From Aurantibacter_A sp039941195 (GTDB taxonomy: Bacteria > Bacteroidota > Bacteroidia > Flavobacteriales > Flavobacteriaceae), in the NCBI RefSeq assembly GCF_039941195.1, contig NZ_JBDVFA010000060.1, positions 62,001 to 126,000 of the forward strand: a stretch of DNA of 64,000 nucleotides, in the 5' to 3' direction. The position numbers were made by a program, and so were the translations under genes. Below the pieces are notes generated by a model, which was not told the DNA's origin, searched no databases, and worked only from the letters and a program-made list of their open reading frames with translations. Positions 28,646-37,235 of this stretch are shown here, in pieces (the stretch's first letter is position 1; every line of letters starts with the position of its first letter).

Positions 28646-29869
28646 TAAATGACTCTTGAATGAAAAAATAATAGACACCATTTTAGAATATAGCCAAAAC
28701 CATATATAATATTCAATCTATTTACGTCCACTTTCACGAGCACATTCTGTCTCAAAAACTATACAACTGTGTTCAAATTCATGAACTTTAAACAGTCTAG
28801 CCTACTTTAGTATTTATTATTATTAGTAGTTTTTTGTATTTCAATGTCTATTGTAATTCTGCGCATTCAACAACGTATTTAAATGAAAAAAAATGTCTAT
28901 ATAAGCTATATTTTACAATATAATACTTATAGGTATTTAAAATATAGACGCTTACATCTGCAAAATAAAAATTATTTTAAGCTATACCAACACCTTCTTG
29001 GGCAGTCCACAAAAGCTGGTCTGTAATTTTAATAATTTACAATCGAAATTGCATCTATTTTTATTCCAAAAGACAGCTAATAATTTGGTATTTTTCAGAC
29101 TAGCTTGATTCAAAAATATGAATTCATAAACAAAATTCATGTCCATAATAAACCAACCGTTCTGTTTATTATACCAATAGTATTCTATAAATCATTGAGA
29201 ATGGTAAATATTCTCATTTATAAAATCAACCAAAAAATAATAGACCTAAAGAATGCAAGAAATTTAAAAGAAAATAATTAAGGAAAACATCCATATTTAA
29301 AACTAAGCAACACTTGCATTTTATTTCTATTTAATACTTTAACCAGTACTATACTTACAAATTCCCACGTATATCAATAAATATGCGATGATTACAATCT
29401 AAAAATCTTATTCAAAAAATTTAGAATTTAATTTATAGCACTACAACAGTTTATCAGATATACTTCAATAACTTCAGCAGCTTTTAAATCCAAATTACCG
29501 ATTATCTTTACCTAGAATTAATTAAAAATCGTAGCTCTTATCGAAATATTGGGAATTTATAACAGGCGAGACTATTTAAAAAAATAGAAATTAAATTTTA
29601 TATACTTATTAGTATTTAATTTATCTCTAAACAATAAGTGCTATTCTATCGAAGCTAAAAAATAAAGTAAAATTAATTCTTCAAATTTGATTTAGACTAA
29701 ACTAATATCTCTAAAAAAATTCTAATAATTTGACCTAATTTTAGCATCAAAATAAGTTCACATTTTGAAAAATTATCATTTATTGAATCGCAATAAATTG
29801 AATTAAAAATTTGAAATTTTCAATTTATATAAAAAACTACTGCAATCAATATACTAATAGGTATAATAA
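28646..29869. other. 1.2-kb AT-rich stretch without recognisable gene
   Basis: Between the TonB receptor and the convergent RraA gene I found no reading frame with protein-like composition on either strand. I also saw no tRNA-like T-loop, no TTGGTNAACCAA operator and no strong terminator. Stop codons are dense in all frames. It could be a decayed gene region or an untranslated RNA locus, but I see nothing that supports either. Confidence 0.4.
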
Positions 29870-30583
29870 CTATTTTCTATCCTTCCATGCATCAAACTCA
29901 TCCGCAATATTATTATCAGTTAGCGGATAGAGTCCAACTATACTTCTTCCACCAGCAACCTTTTCCATCACAAATTCTTCAAACAATGTCATCTGTAAAC
30001 ATTCATCAGCAACTTCATCGGCAATCGAGGAAGGTATTACCATAACCCCATCATCGTCACCTACAAGAATATCCCCCGGAAAAACTGCAACATCGCCACA
30101 ACCAATTGGCTCGTTTAAGGCAATTGCTTGATGCAAAGTTAAATTTGTTGGAGCTGATGGTCTTGTATGATATGATGGAATTTCTAAGTCAGCAATCTCA
30201 GCAGAATCTCTAAAACCACCATCGGTGACAACTCCTGCAACACCTCTTACCATTAAGCGTGTTACTAAAATAGATCCAGCGGAAGCCGCTCTTGCATCTT
30301 TTCTACTATCAATAACCAATATAGACCCTTCAGGACATTCCTCCACTCCTACCCGCTGCAAATGCTTTGGATCTTTAAAAACTGAAATGGGATTCAAATC
30401 TTCTCGTGCTGGTATATAACGTAAAGTATAGGCTTCACCAACCATAGTAGGCTTTCCTAATTTTAAAGGATATACATCTTGTATAAATTGCTTTTTTAAC
30501 CCTTTTTTGAATAAACACGTTGCGATAGTAGCCGTGCTTACCCTTCGTAGTTTTTCTTTGGTCGAAATCTGTTTCTTATTCAT
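29870..30583 (-). CDS. RraA family protein (cytoplasmic aldolase/decarboxylase)
   Basis: The 237-residue protein has no signal peptide. The core elements are STATIATCLFKKGLKKQFI near 15, EGSILVIDSRKDARAASAGSILVTRLMVRGVAGVVTDGGFRDSAEI near 85-130, and IGCGDVAVFPGDILVGDDDGVMVIP near 165. The GGFRDS motif carries the conserved Arg-Asp of the family. Members cleave 4-hydroxy-4-methyl-2-oxoglutarate, 4-carboxy-4-hydroxy-2-oxoadipate or similar acids, or decarboxylate oxaloacetate. It lies four bases after the epimerase-like gene, in an operon whose upstream region carries the uronate-type operator. It may therefore act on a keto-deoxy acid from uronate breakdown. Confidence 0.83.
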   Translation of the reverse strand: MNKKQISTKEKLRRVSTATIATCLFKKGLKKQFIQDVYPLKLGKPTMVGEAYTLRYIPAREDLNPISVFKDPKHLQRVGVEECPEGSILVIDSRKDARAASAGSILVTRLMVRGVAGVVTDGGFRDSAEIADLEIPSYHTRPSAPTNLTLHQAIALNEPIGCGDVAVFPGDILVGDDDGVMVIPSSIADEVADECLQMTLFEEFVMEKVAGGRSIVGLYPLTDNNIADEFDAWKDRK

Positions 30584-30587
30584 ACTA

Positions 30588-31553
30588 CTATGCGTTACGC
30601 CATGTTTCTTTTAACCACTCTAAATCTTTTTTCATATGCCCATAAACAATCTCTTTGTCTATTGAAATAGATTTTGCTCCATGTTCTGCTCCCCCTAATT
30701 CATATTCTAAATGAAGAGAAATAGGCACATTAATATTGTACTTTTTTAGCAAGGAGAAATAGCGCTTAAAATCTACCATTCCTTCCCCAAGTGGCGTATC
30801 AATCAACTCCCATTTACCATCCAACATTCCCCATTTAAAATCTTTAATTACAATTGATTTTATGTATGGCTTAATTAATCTCAAACCAAGCTCCCAACTA
30901 CCTCCTCCTTCTACTACAGCATGTCGAATATCATATTGACTACCAATTGCCTTATTATCTGTTAACTTTAAAATAGGTTCTAAATCCCAGATTGGAGCAC
31001 CTACATGATTTCCTGCATGATTTTGATAACAACCGATTAAACCTAACTTAGCATTTAATACTTCTAATTTCTTTAATTGATTACCGTACAATTCCTGACT
31101 TTCAGCTATGCTTCGTTCTTCAGGATAAGCCAACCACCCTGTCCTATAATGTGTTAGCCCTAATTTACTTGCAGTTTCGAGTACTGTTTTTTGCACACTA
31201 TTTTCAGCATCCAAAACATTTGTTGTCATCAACTTAGGCGATAATCCATATTTCTTCATAGCTGCAACCGCTTTTGGCAAATCTACCGCTACATTTTCGG
31301 GCAATACATGCCCCTTAGGCCTAACCGTTAAATCCAACCCATCAAAACCTATTTTAGAAGCTATTTCCGACATCTCGTCATAATTCAAAAACTGAAGATG
31401 TTTAGAAAATAGATTAACAGAAAGATCATCGTCTATATTTTCCACTACGGATTCAAAAGAACTCGCTACTCCTAATACTGGCATTGCCATTAAGCCAGTT
31501 GAGGATAGCTTTACAAAATCTCTTCTAGACAAATTACTGTTCCGTTTTTCCAT
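30588..31553 (-). CDS. Tat-exported TIM-barrel sugar isomerase/epimerase-like protein
   Basis: The 321-residue protein begins with a Tat signal (LSRRDFVKLSS at residues 8-18, followed by a hydrophobic AMPVLGVASS). The mature chain is an AP-endonuclease-2-like barrel: FLNYDEMSEIASKIGFDGLDLTV near 55, KLGLIGCYQNHAG near 168 (His), IGSQYDIRHAVVEGG near 200 (Asp, His), IKSIVIKDFKW near 233, and VPISLHLEYELGG near 275 (Glu). The metal-site pattern is partly altered compared with the barrel at 22809. It is first in a two-gene operon with RraA. A paired operator (31625-31650) sits about 70 bases upstream of its start, implying control by a uronate-responsive GntR protein. Confidence 0.82.
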   Translation of the reverse strand: MEKRNSNLSRRDFVKLSSTGLMAMPVLGVASSFESVVENIDDDLSVNLFSKHLQFLNYDEMSEIASKIGFDGLDLTVRPKGHVLPENVAVDLPKAVAAMKKYGLSPKLMTTNVLDAENSVQKTVLETASKLGLTHYRTGWLAYPEERSIAESQELYGNQLKKLEVLNAKLGLIGCYQNHAGNHVGAPIWDLEPILKLTDNKAIGSQYDIRHAVVEGGGSWELGLRLIKPYIKSIVIKDFKWGMLDGKWELIDTPLGEGMVDFKRYFSLLKKYNINVPISLHLEYELGGAEHGAKSISIDKEIVYGHMKKDLEWLKETWRNA

Positions 31554-31619
31554 TTTTCAAGGTTTTTTTAATTTTTGTTAGATTTTATGTTAAAATTTTG
31601 ATAGTCTGACAAAGATACT

Positions 31620-31650
31620 TATTTTTGGTAAACCAAACTGGTTAACCAAT
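31620..31650. promoter_or_regulatory. Double operator TTGGTNAACCAA with promoter boxes on both strands
   Basis: Two palindromes lie side by side: TTGGTAAACCAA at 31625-31636 and TGGTTAACCA inside ACTGGTTAACCAAT at 31637-31650. On the + strand a -7-like TATTTTTG (31620-31627) overlaps the first palindrome, with TTG at 31598-31600 giving a 19-base spacer. On the - strand TATCTTTG (31617 to 31610) could serve the epimerase/RraA operon, with a 16-base spacer to the nearest TTG. The palindrome differs from the E. coli UxuR/ExuR site by two central bases. A FadR-type GntR repressor is the likely binder. Confidence 0.75.
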
Positions 31651-31722
31651 ATTTAAAATTACAATTAAATCCCATTGTTCCATTAAGAAAATCCTTCTTA
31701 AAAACTCTAGAATATCTAAAAA

Positions 31723-31793
31723 ATTAAAATGACTAAAACGGGTGTCGAAAAACAAGAAAAGAATTAGCTAAAATCCCACTTTTCGACACCTAA
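31723..31793 (+). pseudogene. Frameshifted relic of a PL17 alginate-lyase N-terminus
   Basis: Bases 31738-31768 match 34619-34650, inside the PL17 gene, almost exactly: 15 identical bases, then 14 identical after a one-base deletion. Translated, the relic reads IKMTKTGVE before the shift and KTRKELAKIPLFDT then stop after it. The living gene reads LILTNTGVEKIRKELGNVPLLDA at that place (residues 35-57). Homology on both sides of the frameshift at protein level shows it is a decayed coding fragment rather than chance. Only about 23 codons remain; the signal peptide and all downstream sequence are gone. It lies between two copies of the operator. Confidence 0.75.
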
Positions 31794-32123
31794 ATAGTTA
31801 AAACAACTTTACCAATAGTTACTTCAGCCATAATTAATCGATTTTAAATCGTTTTATTTAAAATAATCAAATTCCTAAAAAAATTAATTCATATTTGAAA
31901 CTACTAGGATGCTACCATCCGATATAACCATTGTCCTTTTTATACAATTAATAAAACGCACTCAAGGTAATTCTTATCAAATCATTGAATAAAATATAGT
32001 AACTGAAATTCAAACCCATTCCGCTTTTTTACAATATTAATATTTCTACAGGGTAAAACTTATTTAATTTTCATTTTAACAACATGTTTTTTGTTAAAAA
32101 CTTGTGAGTATAATAAATATATG

Positions 32124-32153
32124 TATTTTTGGTGAACCAAACTGGTTAACCAA
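32124..32153 (+). promoter_or_regulatory. Promoter with double operator for the PL6-PL17-kdgF operon
   Basis: TTG (32102-32104), a 19-base spacer and TATTTTTG (32124-32131) make a good flavobacterial promoter. The -7 box runs straight into TTGGTGAACCAA (32129-32140), followed by ACTGGTTAACCAAT (from 32141). Binding here would cover the -7 box and start point, which means repression. The sites lie upstream of the chosen start of the PL6 gene at 32164. Confidence 0.82.
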
Positions 32154-32163
32154 TTTTATCAAC

Positions 32164-34497
32164 ATGATTAAGCATTATATACCTCTGATTTTTCTCTTTG
32201 TTTTTACTATTTCATGTAACACTGAAACTAAAATGAACAAAATCGTATCATCTATTGAAGAATTTAATGAACGAGTATCTAATATTCAACCTGGTGACAG
32301 CATAATTTTAGCCAATGGAGTATGGAAAAATGCAGAACTCCTTTTCGAAGCAAACGGAACCGCTGAAAAACCAATTACGCTCATTGCAGAAGAAAAAGGA
32401 AAGGTAATATTGGAAGGTGCATCCAATCTACAAATTGCCGGAGATTATTTAATCGTAAAAGGTCTCGTTTTTAAAAACGGATATACTCCAACAAATGCCG
32501 TTATTTCTTTTAGAAAAAGCAGAGAGAAAATGGCCAATAATAGCAGACTAACAGAATGTGTAATCGATAATTTTAATAATCCTGAACGTCAAGTGCAAGA
32601 TTATTGGATAACTATTTATGGAAAAAACAATCGTATCGACCACAACCATATAACAGGCAAAAAGAACTTAGGTGTTACTATGATAGTTGGACTTGATACA
32701 GAAGAAAGTAGAAAGAATAACCACAAAATAGACCACAACTATTTTGGCCCTCGTCCTACTTATGGAAACAATGGAGGTGAAACATTGAGAATAGGAACTA
32801 GCCATCATGCATTAGAAAATTCCAACACTTTAGTTGAATCTAATTATTTTGACAGAACAAATGGCGAACATGAAATTATTTCCAATAAATCTTGTCAAAA
32901 TACATTTAAATACAACACTTTTTTCGAATGCACAGGAACTTTAACCATGCGCCATGGCAATGAAACATTAGTCGATGGAAACATGTTTATTGGCAATGGT
33001 AAACCGAGTACAGGGGGAGTACGTGTAATTAATGAGAAACAAACGGTAACCAACAATTATCATATTGGCCTAACGGGATACCGTTTTCGTGGTGCATTCG
33101 TAATGATGAATGGTGTACCAAATTCACCTCCGAATCGATATGTACCAGTTATTGATTCTAAGGTAAACAACAACACCTTTATTAATTGCGATAATATTCT
33201 TTTTGGAGCAGGTAGCGATGAAGAAAGAAGTCAAGCACCTAGAACTTCAGAATTTTCAGAAAACATTATTTACAATGAAAGCAAGGAAGACATTTTTACC
33301 ATTGATGATGACATTAGTGGTATTAAATTTCTGGGAAATATTTTAGGCGAAAATTCCAAAACTACTATTAAAGAAGGCTTTGAAAATGCAAAAATACAGT
33401 TGACAAAAAACGAGCAAGGCTTTCTAATTCCCAATTCCGATAAAATTAAAACCAAGGTTACTATCAGTCCGAAGATTGCTACAAAAGACAATACAGGAAC
33501 AACTTGGTATTCAAAATCCGATAACGATATTGCGCTAAATTCGGGTAAAACCTTAAAAGTTGAAGCCGGAATTAATACCCTTTTCGAAATAGTAAAAAAA
33601 TCTTCTGGAGGTGATATTATAGCATTAGAAGAAGGCGGTAATTATCTTTTAACTAAAGCCGTGAAAATTAATCACCCACTTACATTCAAAACTTCAGGAA
33701 AAGTAAAAGCAATTATTCAATTTGAACGGATGATGGCATTTGAAATTGAAAATGGAGGAAGTTTATCATTGGAAAATATAACTTTTGATGGCGCTAAATC
33801 TCCTGACTATGCTGGCAATTCAGTTATAAGTACCAGTAAAAAATCAATGATTGACAACTACAAATTATTTATTGATAAATGTGAATTTAAAAACATGGTA
33901 GTAAACCATTCTTTTGATGTACTCAGGGTTTCTAAAGGCACTTTTGCTGATACAATCAGCGTGCAAAATTCCATATTTAAAAACATCTCAGGAAGTATTG
34001 CCGCTTTAGATAAAGAAACCGATGATATTGGAGCATATAACGTTGAATATTTTCTAATGAAAAACAATGCAATTACAGATTTGCAAGGAGCCGCACTTCG
34101 ACTTTACAGAGGTGGAAAAGATGAAAGTACATTTGGTCCATTTTTAGAAATAGACCATAATATCTTTGATAATGTAGGTTTTGGAAAGAAAAACAAATAT
34201 AATGCAGCCATATCATTATATGGGGTACAAGAAACTGATATAAAAGATAACATTTTTAAAGATAGCAAGGCCATTAACATGCATCTGGTCGTTGGTGAAC
34301 CTATTGTTAAAGTACGAAATAATGCATTAAGCAATTCTGAAAAATTAAAGGTTACAGGCGACCAGAAATACCTCGTAGAAAACCAATGGAACCTTGCTCC
34401 GACTTTTTCTGATAAATCATCATATACATTAAGTGAAGACTCTCCTTTAAAAGGAAAAGCTACAGACGGATTAGATTTAGGAATTCTAAAACAATAG
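32164..34497 (+). CDS. PL6 family alginate lyase, two-domain lipoprotein
   Basis: I start at the ATG at 32164. The reading frame stays open back to 32104, but that stretch encodes the operator. The 777-residue product begins with a lipoprotein signal (FVFTISC). The N-terminal beta-helix is a chondroitinase-B/PL6 domain with the full active site. GEHEIISNKS carries the two calcium-binding Glu and catalytic Lys242, MRHG carries Arg263 at the family's 21-residue spacing, and NGGETLRIG is present. The second half (after ~450) is another beta-helix, shared with the PL6 at 51776 (YRGGKDES), as in long PL6 enzymes such as AlyGC. It should cleave alginate at the cell surface or periplasm, giving unsaturated uronates. 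Confidence 0.9.
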   Translation: MIKHYIPLIFLFVFTISCNTETKMNKIVSSIEEFNERVSNIQPGDSIILANGVWKNAELLFEANGTAEKPITLIAEEKGKVILEGASNLQIAGDYLIVKGLVFKNGYTPTNAVISFRKSREKMANNSRLTECVIDNFNNPERQVQDYWITIYGKNNRIDHNHITGKKNLGVTMIVGLDTEESRKNNHKIDHNYFGPRPTYGNNGGETLRIGTSHHALENSNTLVESNYFDRTNGEHEIISNKSCQNTFKYNTFFECTGTLTMRHGNETLVDGNMFIGNGKPSTGGVRVINEKQTVTNNYHIGLTGYRFRGAFVMMNGVPNSPPNRYVPVIDSKVNNNTFINCDNILFGAGSDEERSQAPRTSEFSENIIYNESKEDIFTIDDDISGIKFLGNILGENSKTTIKEGFENAKIQLTKNEQGFLIPNSDKIKTKVTISPKIATKDNTGTTWYSKSDNDIALNSGKTLKVEAGINTLFEIVKKSSGGDIIALEEGGNYLLTKAVKINHPLTFKTSGKVKAIIQFERMMAFEIENGGSLSLENITFDGAKSPDYAGNSVISTSKKSMIDNYKLFIDKCEFKNMVVNHSFDVLRVSKGTFADTISVQNSIFKNISGSIAALDKETDDIGAYNVEYFLMKNNAITDLQGAALRLYRGGKDESTFGPFLEIDHNIFDNVGFGKKNKYNAAISLYGVQETDIKDNIFKDSKAINMHLVVGEPIVKVRNNALSNSEKLKVTGDQKYLVENQWNLAPTFSDKSSYTLSEDSPLKGKATDGLDLGILKQ

Positions 34498-34501
34498 ACT
34501 C

Positions 34502-36748
34502 GTGAAAATTAGTAATCGGAATATTTTAAGAACAACAGTTCTAGTAAGTTTTTTTCTATTAAGTTTATCACTCATGAAATTACAGGCCCAAGAACACCCC
34601 AATTTAATATTAACAAATACGGGTGTCGAAAAAATAAGAAAAGAATTAGGCAATGTTCCCCTTCTTGATGCCTCTTTAGAAAAAATAAAAAACGAAGTTG
34701 ACGCCGAAATTGCTTTAGGTATCGACACTCCTATTCCAAAGGATTACTCGGGCGGCTATACGCACGATCGTCATAAAAGCAACATGGTAGTATTACAACA
34801 AGCAGGAGTTTTATATCAAATACTTGATGATGAAAAATATGCAAAATATGTAAAAGACATGTTAATGCAATACGAGGCATTATACAAAACACTTCCATTA
34901 CATCCTAAAACAAGATCATATGCCAGAGGTAAATTATTTTGGCAATGCTTAAATGATTCTAATTGGCTGGTATATGTGAGTCAAGCATACGATTGTATTT
35001 ATAATTATTTAAGTGAAGCTGAACGCAACAAGCTAGAAACAAATTTATTTAGACCATTTGCAGATCATATTTCGGTGGATAGCCCGCAATTTTACCAAAG
35101 AGTTCACAACCATAGTACCTGGGGAAATGCAGCAGTTGGTATGATTGGTTTGGTAATGAATGATCAAGAATTAATAGATCGCGCATTATACGGCATCAAA
35201 GGTGTAAATTTAGACACGAATGCCAAAGACGATGATGGTGGGTTTTTGAACAAAGATGGAAAAGCAGGCTTTCTAGCGAATATAGAAGAACCTTTTTCTC
35301 CTGACGGATATTATAATGAAGGACCATATTATCAACGCTACGCCATGTATCCTTTTTTAATTTTTGCTGAAGGATTACATAATGTAAAACCAGAATTAAA
35401 AATTTTTGAATACAAAGACGGTGTGCTTTTAAAATCAATTAATGCCTTATTAAACCTGTCAGATGCTGATGGAGAATTCTTCCCACTTAATGATGGTCAA
35501 AAAGGAATGTCGTACTACAACAGTGCTTTAGTAACCGCTGTTGATATTTCATATTATTTTGGCGAACAGGAACAAGGTTTATTAACTATTGCAAAGGAAC
35601 AAGGAGAAGTTCTATTAGATGATTCTGGACTAGCCGTAGCCCTTGGTGTTAAAAATGGTATAGCAAAACCATTCTCAAAGAAATCAATTAATTTATCTGA
35701 TGGACCTAACGGCAAACAAGGAGGTGTTGCTATTTTAAGAAATGAAAATATTGAGCTTGTATTTAAATACGCATCACAGGGATCAAGTCATGGACATTAC
35801 GATAAACTATCCTATTCTTTATATGAAAAGGGAGATGAAATTATTCAAGATTATGGACTTGCTCGATTTGTTAATATTGAACAAAAAGGTGGTGGCAATT
35901 ATCTAAAAGAAAATAAAACTTGGGCTAAACAAACTATTGCCCATAACACAATTACTCAAAATGGAACCTCTCATTTTGGTGGTAAATATGAAATCGGAAG
36001 CAAGCATCACTCCGAACTTCATTATTATGACGATGCTTATCCGAAAATTCAAATTGTTAGTGCACTAGAAAAAAACGCATATCCTGGAACAGAAATGCAT
36101 CGAACTATGGCCCTAATTAAAGATGAAAGCTTCACCAAACCATTTTTGTTAGACATAATGAAATTAAAATCTAACAATGAAAATCAATATGACTTTCCAT
36201 ACTATTTTATGGGTCAAGTATTACAGTCTAATTTTGACTATGAAAGCCCAACTGCATTAAGTACATTAGGCAAAGATAACGGATACCAGCATTTGTACAT
36301 TGAAGGAAAGGGTAAAGCCTCATCTAATAACACCAAATTTTCATGGTTAGGTAATAATAAATTTTATTCTTTAACAGTCACAACCAACAATGAAGATGAA
36401 CTATTTTTTACGAGATTAGGCGCCAACGACCCTGAGTTTAACTTAAGAAGAGATGCTGCTCTTATGATCCGTAGAAAAAATTCTAAAAACACCATTTTTG
36501 CCTCCACTATAGAACCACATGGCAATTATAGTCCTGTTACAGAATCTGCAACAAATTCTAAAAGCAGTATTAAAGAAATAAAAGTAATTTTGGATACTGA
36601 CGCTTATACTGTTATTTCAATTACAACTATAAATGACAACATCAAGTTATTTATTACCGCAAATACAAATAGCTCTAAAGAAGCAAAACACACATTAAAA
36701 ATTAACGATAAGAATTATACTTGGACAGGTTCTTATTATTTTAAATAG
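34502..36748 (+). CDS. PL17 family oligoalginate lyase
   Basis: This 748-residue protein uses a GTG start; its signal peptide ends near LKLQAQ (residue 30). The N-terminal alpha/alpha barrel is an alginate-lyase/heparinase-like domain. It has HNHSTWGNAAVGMIG near 200 (the Asn-His pair that neutralises the carboxylate) and GYYNEGPYYQRYAMYPF near 265 (catalytic Tyr). The C-terminal beta-sheet domain of the heparinase II/III type contains GSSHGHYDKLSYSLY near 425 (metal/substrate His). PL17 enzymes act from the chain end on oligoalginate and release 4-deoxy-L-erythro-5-hexoseulose uronate. It follows the PL6 gene by four bases. A decayed copy of its N-terminus lies at 31723-31793. Confidence 0.92.
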   Translation: MKISNRNILRTTVLVSFFLLSLSLMKLQAQEHPNLILTNTGVEKIRKELGNVPLLDASLEKIKNEVDAEIALGIDTPIPKDYSGGYTHDRHKSNMVVLQQAGVLYQILDDEKYAKYVKDMLMQYEALYKTLPLHPKTRSYARGKLFWQCLNDSNWLVYVSQAYDCIYNYLSEAERNKLETNLFRPFADHISVDSPQFYQRVHNHSTWGNAAVGMIGLVMNDQELIDRALYGIKGVNLDTNAKDDDGGFLNKDGKAGFLANIEEPFSPDGYYNEGPYYQRYAMYPFLIFAEGLHNVKPELKIFEYKDGVLLKSINALLNLSDADGEFFPLNDGQKGMSYYNSALVTAVDISYYFGEQEQGLLTIAKEQGEVLLDDSGLAVALGVKNGIAKPFSKKSINLSDGPNGKQGGVAILRNENIELVFKYASQGSSHGHYDKLSYSLYEKGDEIIQDYGLARFVNIEQKGGGNYLKENKTWAKQTIAHNTITQNGTSHFGGKYEIGSKHHSELHYYDDAYPKIQIVSALEKNAYPGTEMHRTMALIKDESFTKPFLLDIMKLKSNNENQYDFPYYFMGQVLQSNFDYESPTALSTLGKDNGYQHLYIEGKGKASSNNTKFSWLGNNKFYSLTVTTNNEDELFFTRLGANDPEFNLRRDAALMIRRKNSKNTIFASTIEPHGNYSPVTESATNSKSSIKEIKVILDTDAYTVISITTINDNIKLFITANTNSSKEAKHTLKINDKNYTWTGSYYFK

Positions 36749-36768
36749 AAACAAATAAATTATAAATT

Positions 36769-37143
36769 ATGAAAAGATTTAGTGAAAAATACGTCATTGC
36801 AAAAGATATGGAATGGGAAGAACTCGGTGGAGGAGTATCAAGAAAATTCTTAGGTTACGACAACCAAATAATGATGGTTAAAGTGAAATTTGATAAAGGA
36901 GCATTAGGCACGCCTCACCAACATTTTCATACGCAAGCAACCTACTGTGTTTCTGGCAAATTTGAATTCGAAGTTGATGGAGAGAAAAAAATTGTAGAAG
37001 GCGGAGATGGGATATATATAGAGCCTAATTTATTACATAGTGCAGTTTGCCTAGAAGAAGGCATTCTTATTGACACATTTAGTCCTGTACGAGAAGATTT
37101 CTTAAGTGGTGATGCCGTATCTTATTTTGGAGATAAGTCTTAG
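36769..37143 (+). CDS. kdgF: KdgF-type cupin, linearises unsaturated uronates
   Basis: The 124-residue single-domain cupin has GTPHQHFHTQATYCVSG near 45-61 and the second motif GGDGIYIEPNLLHSAVCLEEG near 82-102. The His-x-His and later His are the metal ligands of the fold. KdgF proteins convert the cyclic unsaturated uronate released by pectate or alginate lyases into the linear ketone used by later enzymes. Length and motifs fit, and placement directly after PL6 and PL17 makes this assignment strong. It has no signal peptide, so it should work in the cytoplasm. A terminator hairpin follows at 37211. Confidence 0.88.
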   Translation: MKRFSEKYVIAKDMEWEELGGGVSRKFLGYDNQIMMVKVKFDKGALGTPHQHFHTQATYCVSGKFEFEVDGEKKIVEGGDGIYIEPNLLHSAVCLEEGILIDTFSPVREDFLSGDAVSYFGDKS

Positions 37144-37210
37144 GAAATAAAATTTTAGGTTTACCAATTTTTAATACTTATTGGAAATCCTATAGATTTT
37201 TAAACATTAA

Positions 37211-37235
37211 CCCTGCCCTTAAAAGCAGGGTTTTT
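37211..37235 (+). terminator. Intrinsic terminator of the PL6-PL17-kdgF operon
   Basis: CCCTGC (37211-37216) pairs with GCAGGG (37225-37230) around an eight-base loop and is followed by TTTTT. It ends the + strand operon just before the convergent unknown gene. On the - strand no T tract follows, so it acts mainly on the + transcript. Confidence 0.8.

Noticed and set aside
31741..31790. Inverted repeat GGTGTCGAAAA … TTTTCGACACC with a 28-base loop, looking like a regulatory hairpin
   Set aside because: Both arms are explained as decayed coding sequence of the PL17 relic (TGVEK and LFDT), and no T tract follows.
37158..37167. GGTTTACCAA, a partial match to the operator
   Set aside because: It lies between convergent gene ends with no promoter, and one half-site is imperfect (TAGG).
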